From Bowmanella pacifica (GTDB taxonomy: Bacteria; Pseudomonadota; Gammaproteobacteria; Enterobacterales; Alteromonadaceae), in assembly GCF_014645355.1 (NCBI RefSeq), contig NZ_BMLS01000002.1:558001-622000 (forward strand): a stretch of 64,000 nucleotides of DNA. Direction: 5' to 3'. The notes under the pieces were generated by a model. The model made no database searches. It saw only the letters and a list, made by a program, of their open reading frames with translations, and had not been told where the DNA came from. Below are positions 36,040 through 43,588 of this stretch, in pieces (positions within the stretch are counted from its first letter, which is position 1; each line of letters starts with the position of its first letter). The translations under genes and the position numbers were made by a program.

Positions 36040-36615
36040 AGATTTTCAGTTATTTTTACGATAAGGCCATGCTGTGGTCACGACATAAGCACGCACCGGC
36101 CTATTTGGGCGGTATGACCTTCGCAGAGTCAATCTTCTTTCCCATACCACCAGACGTGATGTTAGCCCCTATGTCTTTGGCAAATCCTGACAAAGCCTGG
36201 CGCTATGCACTGCTAACCTCGGTTGCCTCGGTACTGGGGGGGTATTGCCGGATATTTTCTGGGCATGTTGGCCTTTGAATCTTTCCTACAGCCACTGATT
36301 CAGGAAATGGGCTACCAGGACAAAATGGATAGAGCCATCAACTGGTTTGAACAATATGGTGTGTGGGTCGTCTTTATCGCCGGTTTTTCCCCCATCCCCT
36401 ATAAAGTTTTTACTGTGAGCGCGGGTTTTCTACAAATGGCCTTTCTGCCTTTTGTGCTTGCCTCCACCGTTGGACGAGCTATGCGTTTTTATCTGGTTGC
36501 CGGATTGATGCGCTGGGGTGGCAAGAAGATGGAAGACAAACTACGCGACTATGTCGAAACCCTAGGTTGGGCCACTGTGGTGCTGGCAGTGATTGCCTAT
36601 CTGCTGCTTAGGTAA
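36036..36615 (+). pseudogene. yqaA: YqaA family membrane protein gene with a +1 frameshift in a G7 tract
   Basis: The first frame (36036-36278) encodes a DedA/SNARE-associated type N-terminus (YLGGMTFAESIFFPIPPDVMLAPM, LLTSVASVLGG) and then runs into nonsense. The second frame continues exactly where the first fails (GGIAGYFLGMLAFES) and runs to the normal end, with FIAGFSPIPYKVFTVSAGF. Six rather than seven G at 36236-36242 would restore one 192-residue frame. This may be a real mutation, slipped-strand phase variation or a base-calling error. Location between pcm and nlpD is the conserved one. Confidence 0.85.
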
Positions 36616-36619
36616 AACT

Positions 36620-37462
36620 GTGACAGGTTGGCGAGGAGGCTGTGGGACAGTATTGTTATCAGCATTATTGCTGAGTGGCTGCAGCTCCCGCCATGCCCCT
36701 GCCCCGGTTGTCACCCTCAGTGAAGCCCGAACCTTTAAACAATTTAAAGAACTGGGGAACGCCACCGAATATCAGGTGGAGAAAGGCGACACCCTCTTTT
36801 CTATCGCCTGGTATTCGGGCAACGATTACAAAGATTTGGCCAGAATTAACAAGCTGTCTGCGCCTTATGCCATCTACCCTGGACAGGTTTTAAAGCTCCG
36901 GGAAAGTAACAAAAAGAGTAAAAAAGTTGTTACAAAGCGATCTGGTCAGACCTCCAAAATAAAAGCAAATCAGCCAGTTGACCCTCCTAAGAAGCAGGCG
37001 TATGGTGAATCCAAGACTGCTCAAAAGTCCACCACTGTCACCAAGAAAAATACGCAACGGATGACAGCCTCGGACTTCCCCGCACAGGTTACGGAATGGA
37101 CGTGGCCCACTAGGGGGAAAGTCGTAGGGCAGTTTTCACTTTCGGAACAGGGAAACAAAGGGATTGATATTGCCAACTCGTCTGGTACGCCCATCTTGGC
37201 GTCGGCAGCTGGCAAAGTTGTCTATACGGGCAACGCACTGAGAGGATTCGGTAACCTGATAATCATCAAGCATACTGATGCCTACCTCACTGCCTATGCT
37301 CATAACCGCAAAATACTGGTCAAGGAACAGGACTGGGTGCGGCCCGGACAACACATTGCCGAAATGGGCAGTAGTGGAACGTCACAGACCATGTTGCACT
37401 TTGAAATTAGATATAAAGGCAAGTCAGTGGATCCATTACGTTTTTTACCCAATCGACCATAA
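36620..37462 (+). CDS. nlpD: Murein hydrolase activator NlpD
   Basis: A 280-residue outer-membrane lipoprotein. I start at GTG 36620, preceded by TTAGGT, because it alone gives a sensible signal ending in LLSGC. A LysM domain (about 50-95, EYQVEKGDTLFSIAW to YPGQVLKL) precedes a Lys/Thr-rich linker and a LytM/M23 domain (about 155-275). The catalytic zinc ligands are degenerate (NKGIDIA instead of HxGxD; LHFEIR with a single His), as in NlpD, which activates an amidase rather than cutting murein itself. Shorter than E. coli NlpD (379). Confidence 0.9.
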   Translation: MTGWRGGCGTVLLSALLLSGCSSRHAPAPVVTLSEARTFKQFKELGNATEYQVEKGDTLFSIAWYSGNDYKDLARINKLSAPYAIYPGQVLKLRESNKKSKKVVTKRSGQTSKIKANQPVDPPKKQAYGESKTAQKSTTVTKKNTQRMTASDFPAQVTEWTWPTRGKVVGQFSLSEQGNKGIDIANSSGTPILASAAGKVVYTGNALRGFGNLIIIKHTDAYLTAYAHNRKILVKEQDWVRPGQHIAEMGSSGTSQTMLHFEIRYKGKSVDPLRFLPNRP

Positions 37463-37538
37463 CAATAAATAATAACAACACTGGAAAGGACGAAAGAGGA
37501 AAATTATCTAAACAAACAACCTTGCTGGAGATGCTGTT

Positions 37539-38519
37539 ATGGGTCAAAAGAAAACTGCCATCACCGATGCTGAGCTGAATGATGAGTTTGATAACGTTGT
37601 CGAATCAGAGCTTGAAGATGTAGATGACGAAGTCGACCCCATGGAGGAAATTCTTGCTAATCAGGAAGAGATGCATCGTAATCTGGATGCCACCCAACTT
37701 TATCTGGGAGAAATAGGTTTTTCTCCACTCCTGTCCGCTGAGGAAGAAGTCTACTTTGCCCGCCGCGCCTTAAAAGGCTGTGAAGCCTCGCGAAAGCGTA
37801 TGATCGTCAGTAACTTGCGATTGGTGGTTAAAATCGCCCGCCGTTACAACAATCGTGGCTTAGCCTTATTGGATCTCATTGAAGAAGGTAATCTCGGATT
37901 GATCCGGGCGGTGGAAAAATTTGATCCCGAGCGGGGATTCCGTTTTTCAACCTATGCGACCTGGTGGATTCGTCAGACCATTGAACGGGCTATCATGAAC
38001 CAAACCCGTACTATTCGCCTCCCCATCCATGTGGTGAAAGAGCTGAATGTGTACTTGCGGGCTGCACGTGAATTGGCACAAAAGCTGGATCATGAACCCA
38101 CCGCCGAAGAAATTGCCAATGCATTAAACAAACCGGTAGAAGATGTCACCAAAATGCTGCGTCTGAATGAACGCATCAGTTCGGTCGATACCCCTATCGG
38201 CAGTGATAATGATAAGGCATTGCTAGACATTATTGCCGATGAAAAAGGCCATGGGCCGGAAGATGAGCTTCAGGACAAAGACATGCGCAGTAGCATTGTG
38301 CATTGGCTCAATGAGCTAAATGCCAAGCAGCGCGAAGTATTGGCCAGGCGCTTTGGTCTGATGGGCTATGAACCTTCCACCTTGGAAGATGTGGGCGCCG
38401 AAATCGGCCTGACACGGGAGCGTGTCAGACAAATCCAGGTAGAAGCCTTACGACGCCTGCGTGATATGCTGGCGCATCAGGGATTAAACCTAGAGTCCTT
38501 ATTTAGCCGTGAAGCGTAA
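37539..38519 (+). CDS. rpoS: RNA polymerase sigma factor RpoS
   Basis: A 326-residue stationary-phase/general-stress sigma-70 family factor. An acidic N-terminus precedes region 1.2 ([16 protein letters not shown]), region 2 ([50 protein letters not shown]), region 3 and region 4 ([29 protein letters not shown]). Immediately downstream of nlpD, within which the main rpoS promoter usually lies. Followed by a terminator. Confidence 0.95.
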   Translation: MGQKKTAITDAELNDEFDNVVESELEDVDDEVDPMEEILANQEEMHRNLDATQLYLGEIGFSPLLSAEEEVYFARRALKGCEASRKRMIVSNLRLVVKIARRYNNRGLALLDLIEEGNLGLIRAVEKFDPERGFRFSTYATWWIRQTIERAIMNQTRTIRLPIHVVKELNVYLRAARELAQKLDHEPTAEEIANALNKPVEDVTKMLRLNERISSVDTPIGSDNDKALLDIIADEKGHGPEDELQDKDMRSSIVHWLNELNAKQREVLARRFGLMGYEPSTLEDVGAEIGLTRERVRQIQVEALRRLRDMLAHQGLNLESLFSREA

Positions 38520-38537
38520 TTTTCAAAGCTAACAACG

Positions 38538-38562
38538 GGGCTGCCACTTGGCAGCCCTTTTA
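38538..38562 (+). terminator. Rho-independent terminator after rpoS
   Basis: GGGCTGCC / GGCAGCCC stem with a 4-nt loop and TTTT, about 20 bp after the rpoS stop; it separates rpoS from the convergent tpx gene. Confidence 0.85.
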
Positions 38563-38569
38563 CTTTCTA

Positions 38570-39067
38570 TCAGGACAACACCGCGAGAGCTTGCTGATAA
38601 TCAGGCTCGTCAGCAATTTCCTGCACTTGTTGGGTGTAGATGACTGTACCATTTTCATCTATCACCACCACGGCCCGCGACAACAAACCTGCCAAAGGCC
38701 CTGTTTTTATGGCCACTCCATAATCCTGACCAAAAGCACTTCTAAAACAGGACGCACTACTCACTCTGTCTATACCTTCAGCGCCACAAAAACGACCCAA
38801 AGCAAAGGGTAAGTCAGCTGACACACACAACACCTTGGTATTGCTCAGTGCCGCCGCCTGCTGATTGAACTGCCTGACGGACATAGCACAGGTTGGCGTA
38901 TCCACAGAAGGAAAGATATTTAATAGCAAGCGACTGCCCTTAAAATCGGCCAAAAAAGTTTCTGACAAGTCACTATTCACCAGTGAAAAATCCGGGGCCT
39001 GGCTGCCAACTTCCGGCAGCAAGCCGACGGTTTCAATTGGGTTGCCCTTAAGAGTAATTGTTGCCAT
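38570..39067 (-). CDS. tpx: Thiol peroxidase (atypical 2-Cys peroxiredoxin)
   Basis: A 165-residue peroxiredoxin that reduces hydroperoxides with electrons from thioredoxin. The peroxidatic Cys60 is in [16 protein letters not shown] and the resolving Cys94 in [10 protein letters not shown], matching C61/C95 of E. coli Tpx. The Thr (DTPTC) and Arg of the active site are present. Acts in the cytoplasm or periplasm according to species; no signal peptide is seen. Upstream on the same strand is the racemase gene, 13 bp away. Confidence 0.93.
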   Translation of the reverse strand: MATITLKGNPIETVGLLPEVGSQAPDFSLVNSDLSETFLADFKGSRLLLNIFPSVDTPTCAMSVRQFNQQAAALSNTKVLCVSADLPFALGRFCGAEGIDRVSSASCFRSAFGQDYGVAIKTGPLAGLLSRAVVVIDENGTVIYTQQVQEIADEPDYQQALAVLS

Positions 39068-39080
39068 ACGTTTTCCTTAT

Positions 39081-39758
39081 TTAATGAGTTGATAATGCCC
39101 AGTCCACCGCGCTGGCGGCGTGAATCTCTGTGGTATCGAACAAGGGCACAGAGGTATCAGCCTGCTTAACCAATAAACCAATCTCCGTGCACCCCAAGAC
39201 CACGGCCTGCGCTCCCTGCTCCGCCAGGTCATCAATCACTTGCAAATACTCCGCTCGCGAGGCATCCAGAATACGTCCCTGGCAAAGCTCCTCATATATT
39301 ACCTGATGCACCCGCTCACGCTGTAGCGCTACAGGCGTTACAACCTCAATATCACGGCGGATAAGACGCTGACGGTAAAAAGCTTGCTCCATCGTAAAGG
39401 CCGTCCCTAACAACCCCACCCGCTCAATACCTTTGGCTTTCAGCTGTGTCGCCGTGGCATCTGCAATATGCAGCAGTGGAATATCCAAAACGCTTTCCAG
39501 CGCATCAGCAACTTTATGCATAGTATTAGTGCATATCAGCAAAAAATCAGCTCCGGCGCGCTGAACCTGTAGCCCTGCTCTTGTTAATAATGCCGCTGCG
39601 GCTTCCCAATCTCCTCTTGCTTGTAGTTGTTCTATTTCTGCAAAATCCAAACTGTTTAAAATAAGGTTAGCTGAATGCAAACCGCCAAGCTTGTCGCGCA
39701 CACCCTGATTGATCAGTTGATAGTAAGTTTGCGTGCTCTCCCAGCTCATTCCACCCAA
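39081..39758 (-). CDS. Aspartate/glutamate racemase family protein
   Basis: At least 225 residues. The two catalytic cysteines are in LICTNTMHKV and VLGCTEIGLLV, and GGMSWESTQTYYQLINQGV is the N-terminal substrate loop. It probably interconverts L- and D-Asp or Glu. The coordinates use TTG 39758, but homology clearly starts six codons earlier: the frame continues upstream as I-K-T-I-G-L-L-G-G, where relatives have M-K-T-I-G-L-I-G-G, and the start position reads ATC (39774-39776) right after GGAGGATTT. Either ATC is used as a start or one base differs from ATG. Confidence 0.8.
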   Translation of the reverse strand: MGGMSWESTQTYYQLINQGVRDKLGGLHSANLILNSLDFAEIEQLQARGDWEAAAALLTRAGLQVQRAGADFLLICTNTMHKVADALESVLDIPLLHIADATATQLKAKGIERVGLLGTAFTMEQAFYRQRLIRRDIEVVTPVALQRERVHQVIYEELCQGRILDASRAEYLQVIDDLAEQGAQAVVLGCTEIGLLVKQADTSVPLFDTTEIHAASAVDWALSTH

Positions 39759-39763
39759 TAAGC

Positions 39764-40198
39764 CTATGGTTTTGATAAATCCTCCGCCAACAATAGTAAG
39801 TTAGTCAGCCCCTTTTCTTTTCGTAATGTCAGTGACAAATGGTAGGGGTCTGGTTGAAATAATTGATAATCCAAGGTTTGTCTATCCGGCAAAAAATCAT
39901 GCCGCTTAGTTGGTGCCCCCAATAACGCCAGAATGTCTTTTTCATCCATTCCAGGCGATACGGCGAGTTCCAGACGCAGCAATAGTTCTTTTATTTTTAC
40001 TGCCGGTAACTCCTGCAAATCCAAATTAATCAGCAGGGTAAACTCAGGCTGGCTACGTAAACGCAGAAATTCCGTGGCACCGAACGCTTCCCCCATCCAT
40101 TCCCGTCCCATAAAGCGCCAACTGTCAAACTCCTCCACCGTTTCCGGTGCAAGATAGTCAGACAGTCGCAGAGTAAAAAACTGTTTATGGGCTAACAT
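39764..40198 (-). CDS. Hypothetical protein upstream of the racemase gene
   Basis: A 144-residue soluble protein with no signal or membrane segment: a Leu-rich, acidic sequence with WRFMGREWMGEAFGATEFLRLR near the N-terminus and DYQLFQPDPYHLSLTLRKEKGL near the C-terminus. I recognise no family. Its 3' end overlaps the likely true 5' end of the racemase gene, and its GGAGGA codons double as the racemase ribosome site, so the two are translationally coupled. Confidence 0.6.
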   Translation of the reverse strand: MLAHKQFFTLRLSDYLAPETVEEFDSWRFMGREWMGEAFGATEFLRLRSQPEFTLLINLDLQELPAVKIKELLLRLELAVSPGMDEKDILALLGAPTKRHDFLPDRQTLDYQLFQPDPYHLSLTLRKEKGLTNLLLLAEDLSKP

Positions 40199-40550
40199 AC
40201 GTTACTCCCGAATTACTCTCCATTGCCATTGCGCTCCTGCATGCAACCATAAAGCTGCCTTAATTGGCTTCGCTGTACTGCCACAAAGCGAACACCTTCC
40301 TATACAAAAACATAGCCAGTCTATTAGTCAAGAACAACCGCACCAACAATTAACAAATAAATCACAAAACACTAAATCTGAATCTTACTGAGGCTGTCTA
40401 TTTTTTTTACAAGGAACCATAAAAAAGCCGAACAAAACACAGCAAGATATTGTTTTTAAATGCATTTAACAAAGTGGAATAGAAACTGCTTAATGCTATG
40501 CGCTAACTTAATGCGAATAGACAAATAGCTAAAAATTCAAGGAGTTATAA
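40199..40550. other. AT-rich 352-bp intergenic region upstream of the PEP-CTERM gene
   Basis: Noncoding, markedly more AT-rich than the flanking genes. It must contain the divergent promoters of the hypothetical gene (leftward) and the PEP-CTERM gene (rightward). Apart from the possible sigma-54 element at 40475 I see no repeat or hairpin of note. Confidence 0.6.
40475..40490 (+). promoter_or_regulatory. Candidate sigma-54 promoter of the PEP-CTERM gene
   Basis: TGGAATAGAAACTGCT has the invariant GG and GC dinucleotides with exactly ten bases between them and matches eight of the eleven specified positions of TGGCAC-N5-TTGCW. It lies about 60 bp upstream of the start codon, a normal leader length. 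PEP-CTERM genes in several proteobacteria are under the PrsK/PrsR sigma-54 system, which supports the idea. Confidence 0.45.
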
Positions 40551-41324
40551 ATGAAGTTTAGGAATGCAGTAAATGCCGCCTGTTTGGTGTTAGCCAGCAT
40601 GGGTTTAGCTGGACAAGCATCAGCATCATTAATGACCGGCTGGACCGGACAGGGCAATTTCGGCGGCACGGCAGGTGACGGTGATATCACTACGTCTCCA
40701 CATGGTAGCGCGCAGTTTGGCTATGTTAGCACCAATAATGGTGTTAGTGGTGTTGGCTTGCCTGGCGTCGGCGGTACTGGCACACCCCAGGACGGCTCTG
40801 TGGCGTTATCTCCTTTATTTGCGGCCGGAGCAGGCGACTCACTGGAGTTCTTCTTTAACTATGTAACCTCCGATGGCGCAGGCTATGCAGACTATGCCTG
40901 GGCAAGGTTACTGGATAGTTCCATGAATCAAGTGGCCCTCTTATTCACCGCAAGAACTGCCGAGACTGGTGATACCGTACCTGGTTTCGATATGCCTGCA
41001 CCTGAAGCGACCTTGGACCCAACCAGCACACCAATTATTGGTGGCGGACCACTATGGTCTGTGCTGGGTTCTGACTCTGGCGATTGTTTTGACGATGGTT
41101 GCGGCTATACCGGTTGGATTAAAGCCAGCTACAACATTGCTAACGCCGGCAACTATTACCTGCAAATGGGTGTAGTAAACTGGGACGATAACAGCTATGA
41201 CAGCGCCATGGCCTTTGATGGCGCCACCGTTGGCGGTAACGTTATTGGCGTGCCTGTACCAGCACCTTTAGCACTGATGGGCTTGGGATTGTTGGCCCTG
41301 GGTTTTGCACGAAAGCGCAAGTAA
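40551..41324 (+). CDS. PEP-CTERM sorting-domain exported protein
   Basis: A 257-residue secreted protein with a Sec signal (about 1-25, ending ASA-S). The mature part is Gly/Asp/Ser-rich and probably a beta sandwich, with one close Cys pair (CFDDGC). The C-terminus is a sorting tail: VPVPAPLALMGLGLLALGF followed by ARKRK, i.e. a VPAP variant of the PEP motif, one hydrophobic helix and a basic end. Such proteins are processed by exosortase, which is not encoded here. Likely a surface or extracellular-matrix component. AAGGAG precedes the ATG. Confidence 0.85.
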   Translation: MKFRNAVNAACLVLASMGLAGQASASLMTGWTGQGNFGGTAGDGDITTSPHGSAQFGYVSTNNGVSGVGLPGVGGTGTPQDGSVALSPLFAAGAGDSLEFFFNYVTSDGAGYADYAWARLLDSSMNQVALLFTARTAETGDTVPGFDMPAPEATLDPTSTPIIGGGPLWSVLGSDSGDCFDDGCGYTGWIKASYNIANAGNYYLQMGVVNWDDNSYDSAMAFDGATVGGNVIGVPVPAPLALMGLGLLALGFARKRK

Positions 41325-41340
41325 GCTTATGTAGACAGAA

Positions 41341-41366
41341 AACGCTCCCGAGGGAGCGTTTTTTTA
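41341..41366. terminator. Terminator after the PEP-CTERM gene
   Basis: AACGCTCCC / GGGAGCGTT perfect 9-bp stem with a 2-nt gap and a T7 run, between convergent genes; the T-run favours the plus strand. Confidence 0.85.
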
Positions 41367-42611
41367 TGTGTTATCAACAAAATAGCTGATCCGACTGCGC
41401 GGATTTAAATATAAGGCGATAGGTTCAGGCAACTGCGAAGGCTTAATAACCTTCTGAACCGTGGCGCCGTAATCTTTTAGTGTCACCATGGGAGCCTCTG
41501 TACTGGGCACCGAATCATCATAAAGCAATAAGGACGGATTGAGCAGGTCTGCGGTATTAACCGAGATCACCATGCCGACTCTTTTATCAGACAGCATCAC
41601 CACAGTGCCGGGAGGATAAACACCGAGCAACTTCACCAGCAACTTTGTCTCTCTATCAGGCAGCTTAGCTTTCATGCTTTTAAACAGATAGGACAAAGCC
41701 TGATAAGGAATTTTGGCATTAGCCGGGTTTTGCGGGTGACACTGATTGTCGTATTCGTTCACTAGCATCAATATCTGCGCCAACGGATCCATTGTTTTGC
41801 CATCCAACCCTCGTGGATAACCGCTGCCATCCATATGCTCATGGTGCTGCAAAATAACGGGTAAGATGTCCGCAGGAAAAGCATCTGAGTGCTTTAAAAG
41901 CTCCACACTATATTGGCAATGCATATTGAGTAGGTTCTGCTCGGGTCGGCTCAGTGCGGTGGTTTTACGTAGCACCTGGCTGGGAATCTTCAATTTCCCC
42001 ACATCATGAAACAGCGCTGCTAATCCCAGTTTCAGTGCCTGTTCGCGACTCAGTTGCGCCTGCCGGGCCAACATCATAGCCAGAACCGCCACATTCAGGG
42101 AGTGAAAGTATAAATCATCCCCTTGTGGATCCGGGTTCATCAGATGTAAGGCAACATTTTCCTCGCCCAGGATCACATCAGCCATCTCACTGATTAGCTG
42201 CTGCGCTTCTTCCACTGCCTGCAACGGCCGGCTAGCAACCTTAGTCATTAAGGCACGAACTTGCGCCAAACTACGTTGAAAGTTCTTTTCTGTTTTTTGC
42301 AAACTGCGACGAAATTGCTTCAGTTCCTCAATACGCTGGCTTTTCTCATGTTCCATTTGCTCAAGCAACTGGTCGGTATGTGCTTCCACCACCTCTTTGG
42401 GCGCAAGCTGTACTTCTTCTTCAGGCTGCGCGTCACTTTTACTGGCATCAATCAGCACATAGGGAAGCTTCAGGGCACGAATGACACGAACCTGCTCTTG
42501 GTTGGTCAGCTTAAAACTGCTGAATAAAAAGGGATGCTTCATCCAGCCCGACGGCAACTTTACATACATACCAATACGCAAGTTGTCGGGATGAATCTTC
42601 ACTTTTGCCAT
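41364..42611 (-). CDS. HD-GYP domain protein, probable cyclic di-GMP phosphodiesterase
   Basis: A 415-residue cytosolic protein. Residues about 1-130 are a DUF3391-type N-terminal domain (IRIGMYVKLPSGWMKHPFLFSSFKL is typical), with a coiled-coil stretch at 78-115. Residues about 165-350 are the HD-GYP domain: HD pair at 202-203 (ALFHDVGKLKIP) and intact HHEHMDGSGYP at 256-266, so catalysis of c-di-GMP hydrolysis is expected. Probably tunes motility and biofilm formation. Last gene of the minus-strand block; 105 bp separate it from mazG. Confidence 0.88.
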   Translation of the reverse strand: MAKVKIHPDNLRIGMYVKLPSGWMKHPFLFSSFKLTNQEQVRVIRALKLPYVLIDASKSDAQPEEEVQLAPKEVVEAHTDQLLEQMEHEKSQRIEELKQFRRSLQKTEKNFQRSLAQVRALMTKVASRPLQAVEEAQQLISEMADVILGEENVALHLMNPDPQGDDLYFHSLNVAVLAMMLARQAQLSREQALKLGLAALFHDVGKLKIPSQVLRKTTALSRPEQNLLNMHCQYSVELLKHSDAFPADILPVILQHHEHMDGSGYPRGLDGKTMDPLAQILMLVNEYDNQCHPQNPANAKIPYQALSYLFKSMKAKLPDRETKLLVKLLGVYPPGTVVMLSDKRVGMVISVNTADLLNPSLLLYDDSVPSTEAPMVTLKDYGATVQKVIKPSQLPEPIALYLNPRSRISYFVDNT

Positions 42612-42716
42612 GAATACTCGTTCTTACAGACTAAGTTAGGGTATCGCCATCCTTGCTCTTGACTCCTTCTACCCAGGTAGGATAACCGTTTCACTCGGGT
42701 GACACCTTGATGTTAC

Positions 42717-43532
42717 TCAAGTTTTACTGTGCTGCTTGGCCTGCTGCCAGAGTTTTTCCATCTCTGCCAGGCCGGTCTTTTCCAGCGTTACACCTTGCTT
42801 GGCAAGTTGCCCTTCAATATAAGCAAAACGTTGTTCAAACTTGCGATTAGCCCGGCGCAACAAGGTTTCGGGATCCTTCTTCAGTTTGCGCACCAGATTA
42901 ACAGTCGCAAACATCAAGTCACCTAACTCTTCTTCCAACGCACTGTCATCGATGTCGGTTCTGGCTAATTCTTGCTGTACTTCCTGAATCTCTTCCTGAA
43001 TTTTGTCAAACACGCCATGAGTATCCGGCCAGTCAAAACCAACAGTTGCACAACGTTTTTGAATTTTCGCTGCGCGAGTTAAGGCAGGCATGGTGGCGGG
43101 AATATTATCCAGTAAACCAGCTCGCCCTCCCGCTTTCTCTGCTCGCTCTCTGGCCTTTTCGGCTTCCCAATTTGCTTTCACCTGCCCTTCATCGAACTGT
43201 GCTTGCGCAAACACATGGGGGTGTCGACGAATCAGCTTTTCAGCCATGGCTCCGGCAATATCCTCAAAATCAAATAAGGCCTGCTCTTTCCCCAGGCGGG
43301 CATAAAAGACCACCTGAAACAACAAGTCCCCCAATTCTTCTCGAAGCGCTCCGGGTTCGCCGTCTTCAATGGCATCCGCAACTTCATAAGCTTCTTCAAT
43401 AGTAAAAGGCACAATAGAGGCAAAAGTTTGTTTTAGATCCCAGGGACAGCCACCTTCGGGATCCCGTAAACGGTCCATTACCCAAAGCAGCTTATCCAGA
43501 TTGGGATAGTTCTGATCATTAATAATTGTCAC
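42717..43532 (-). CDS. mazG: Nucleoside triphosphate pyrophosphohydrolase MazG
   Basis: A 271-residue protein with two tandem MazG domains, each with the EExxE and ExxD metal-binding helices (EEAYEVADAI / EELGDLLFQVVF, and EIQEVQQEL / EEELGDLMFATV). The N-terminal DPEGGCPWDLKQTFAS is the family signature. It hydrolyses (d)NTPs to NMP and pyrophosphate and influences ppGpp-dependent responses; lying after relA is the usual order. Confidence 0.93.
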   Translation of the reverse strand: MTIINDQNYPNLDKLLWVMDRLRDPEGGCPWDLKQTFASIVPFTIEEAYEVADAIEDGEPGALREELGDLLFQVVFYARLGKEQALFDFEDIAGAMAEKLIRRHPHVFAQAQFDEGQVKANWEAEKARERAEKAGGRAGLLDNIPATMPALTRAAKIQKRCATVGFDWPDTHGVFDKIQEEIQEVQQELARTDIDDSALEEELGDLMFATVNLVRKLKKDPETLLRRANRKFEQRFAYIEGQLAKQGVTLEKTGLAEMEKLWQQAKQHSKT

Positions 43533-43588
43533 TGTGATTCCTTTAACGCCACTTGCTTTTGCGCCTTGTATTGCTCGAAAGACAGTGC

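Noticed and set aside
36620-37462. NlpD read as an inactivated peptidase
   Set aside because: Loss of LytM zinc ligands is normal for NlpD, which activates amidases; it is not a sign of decay.
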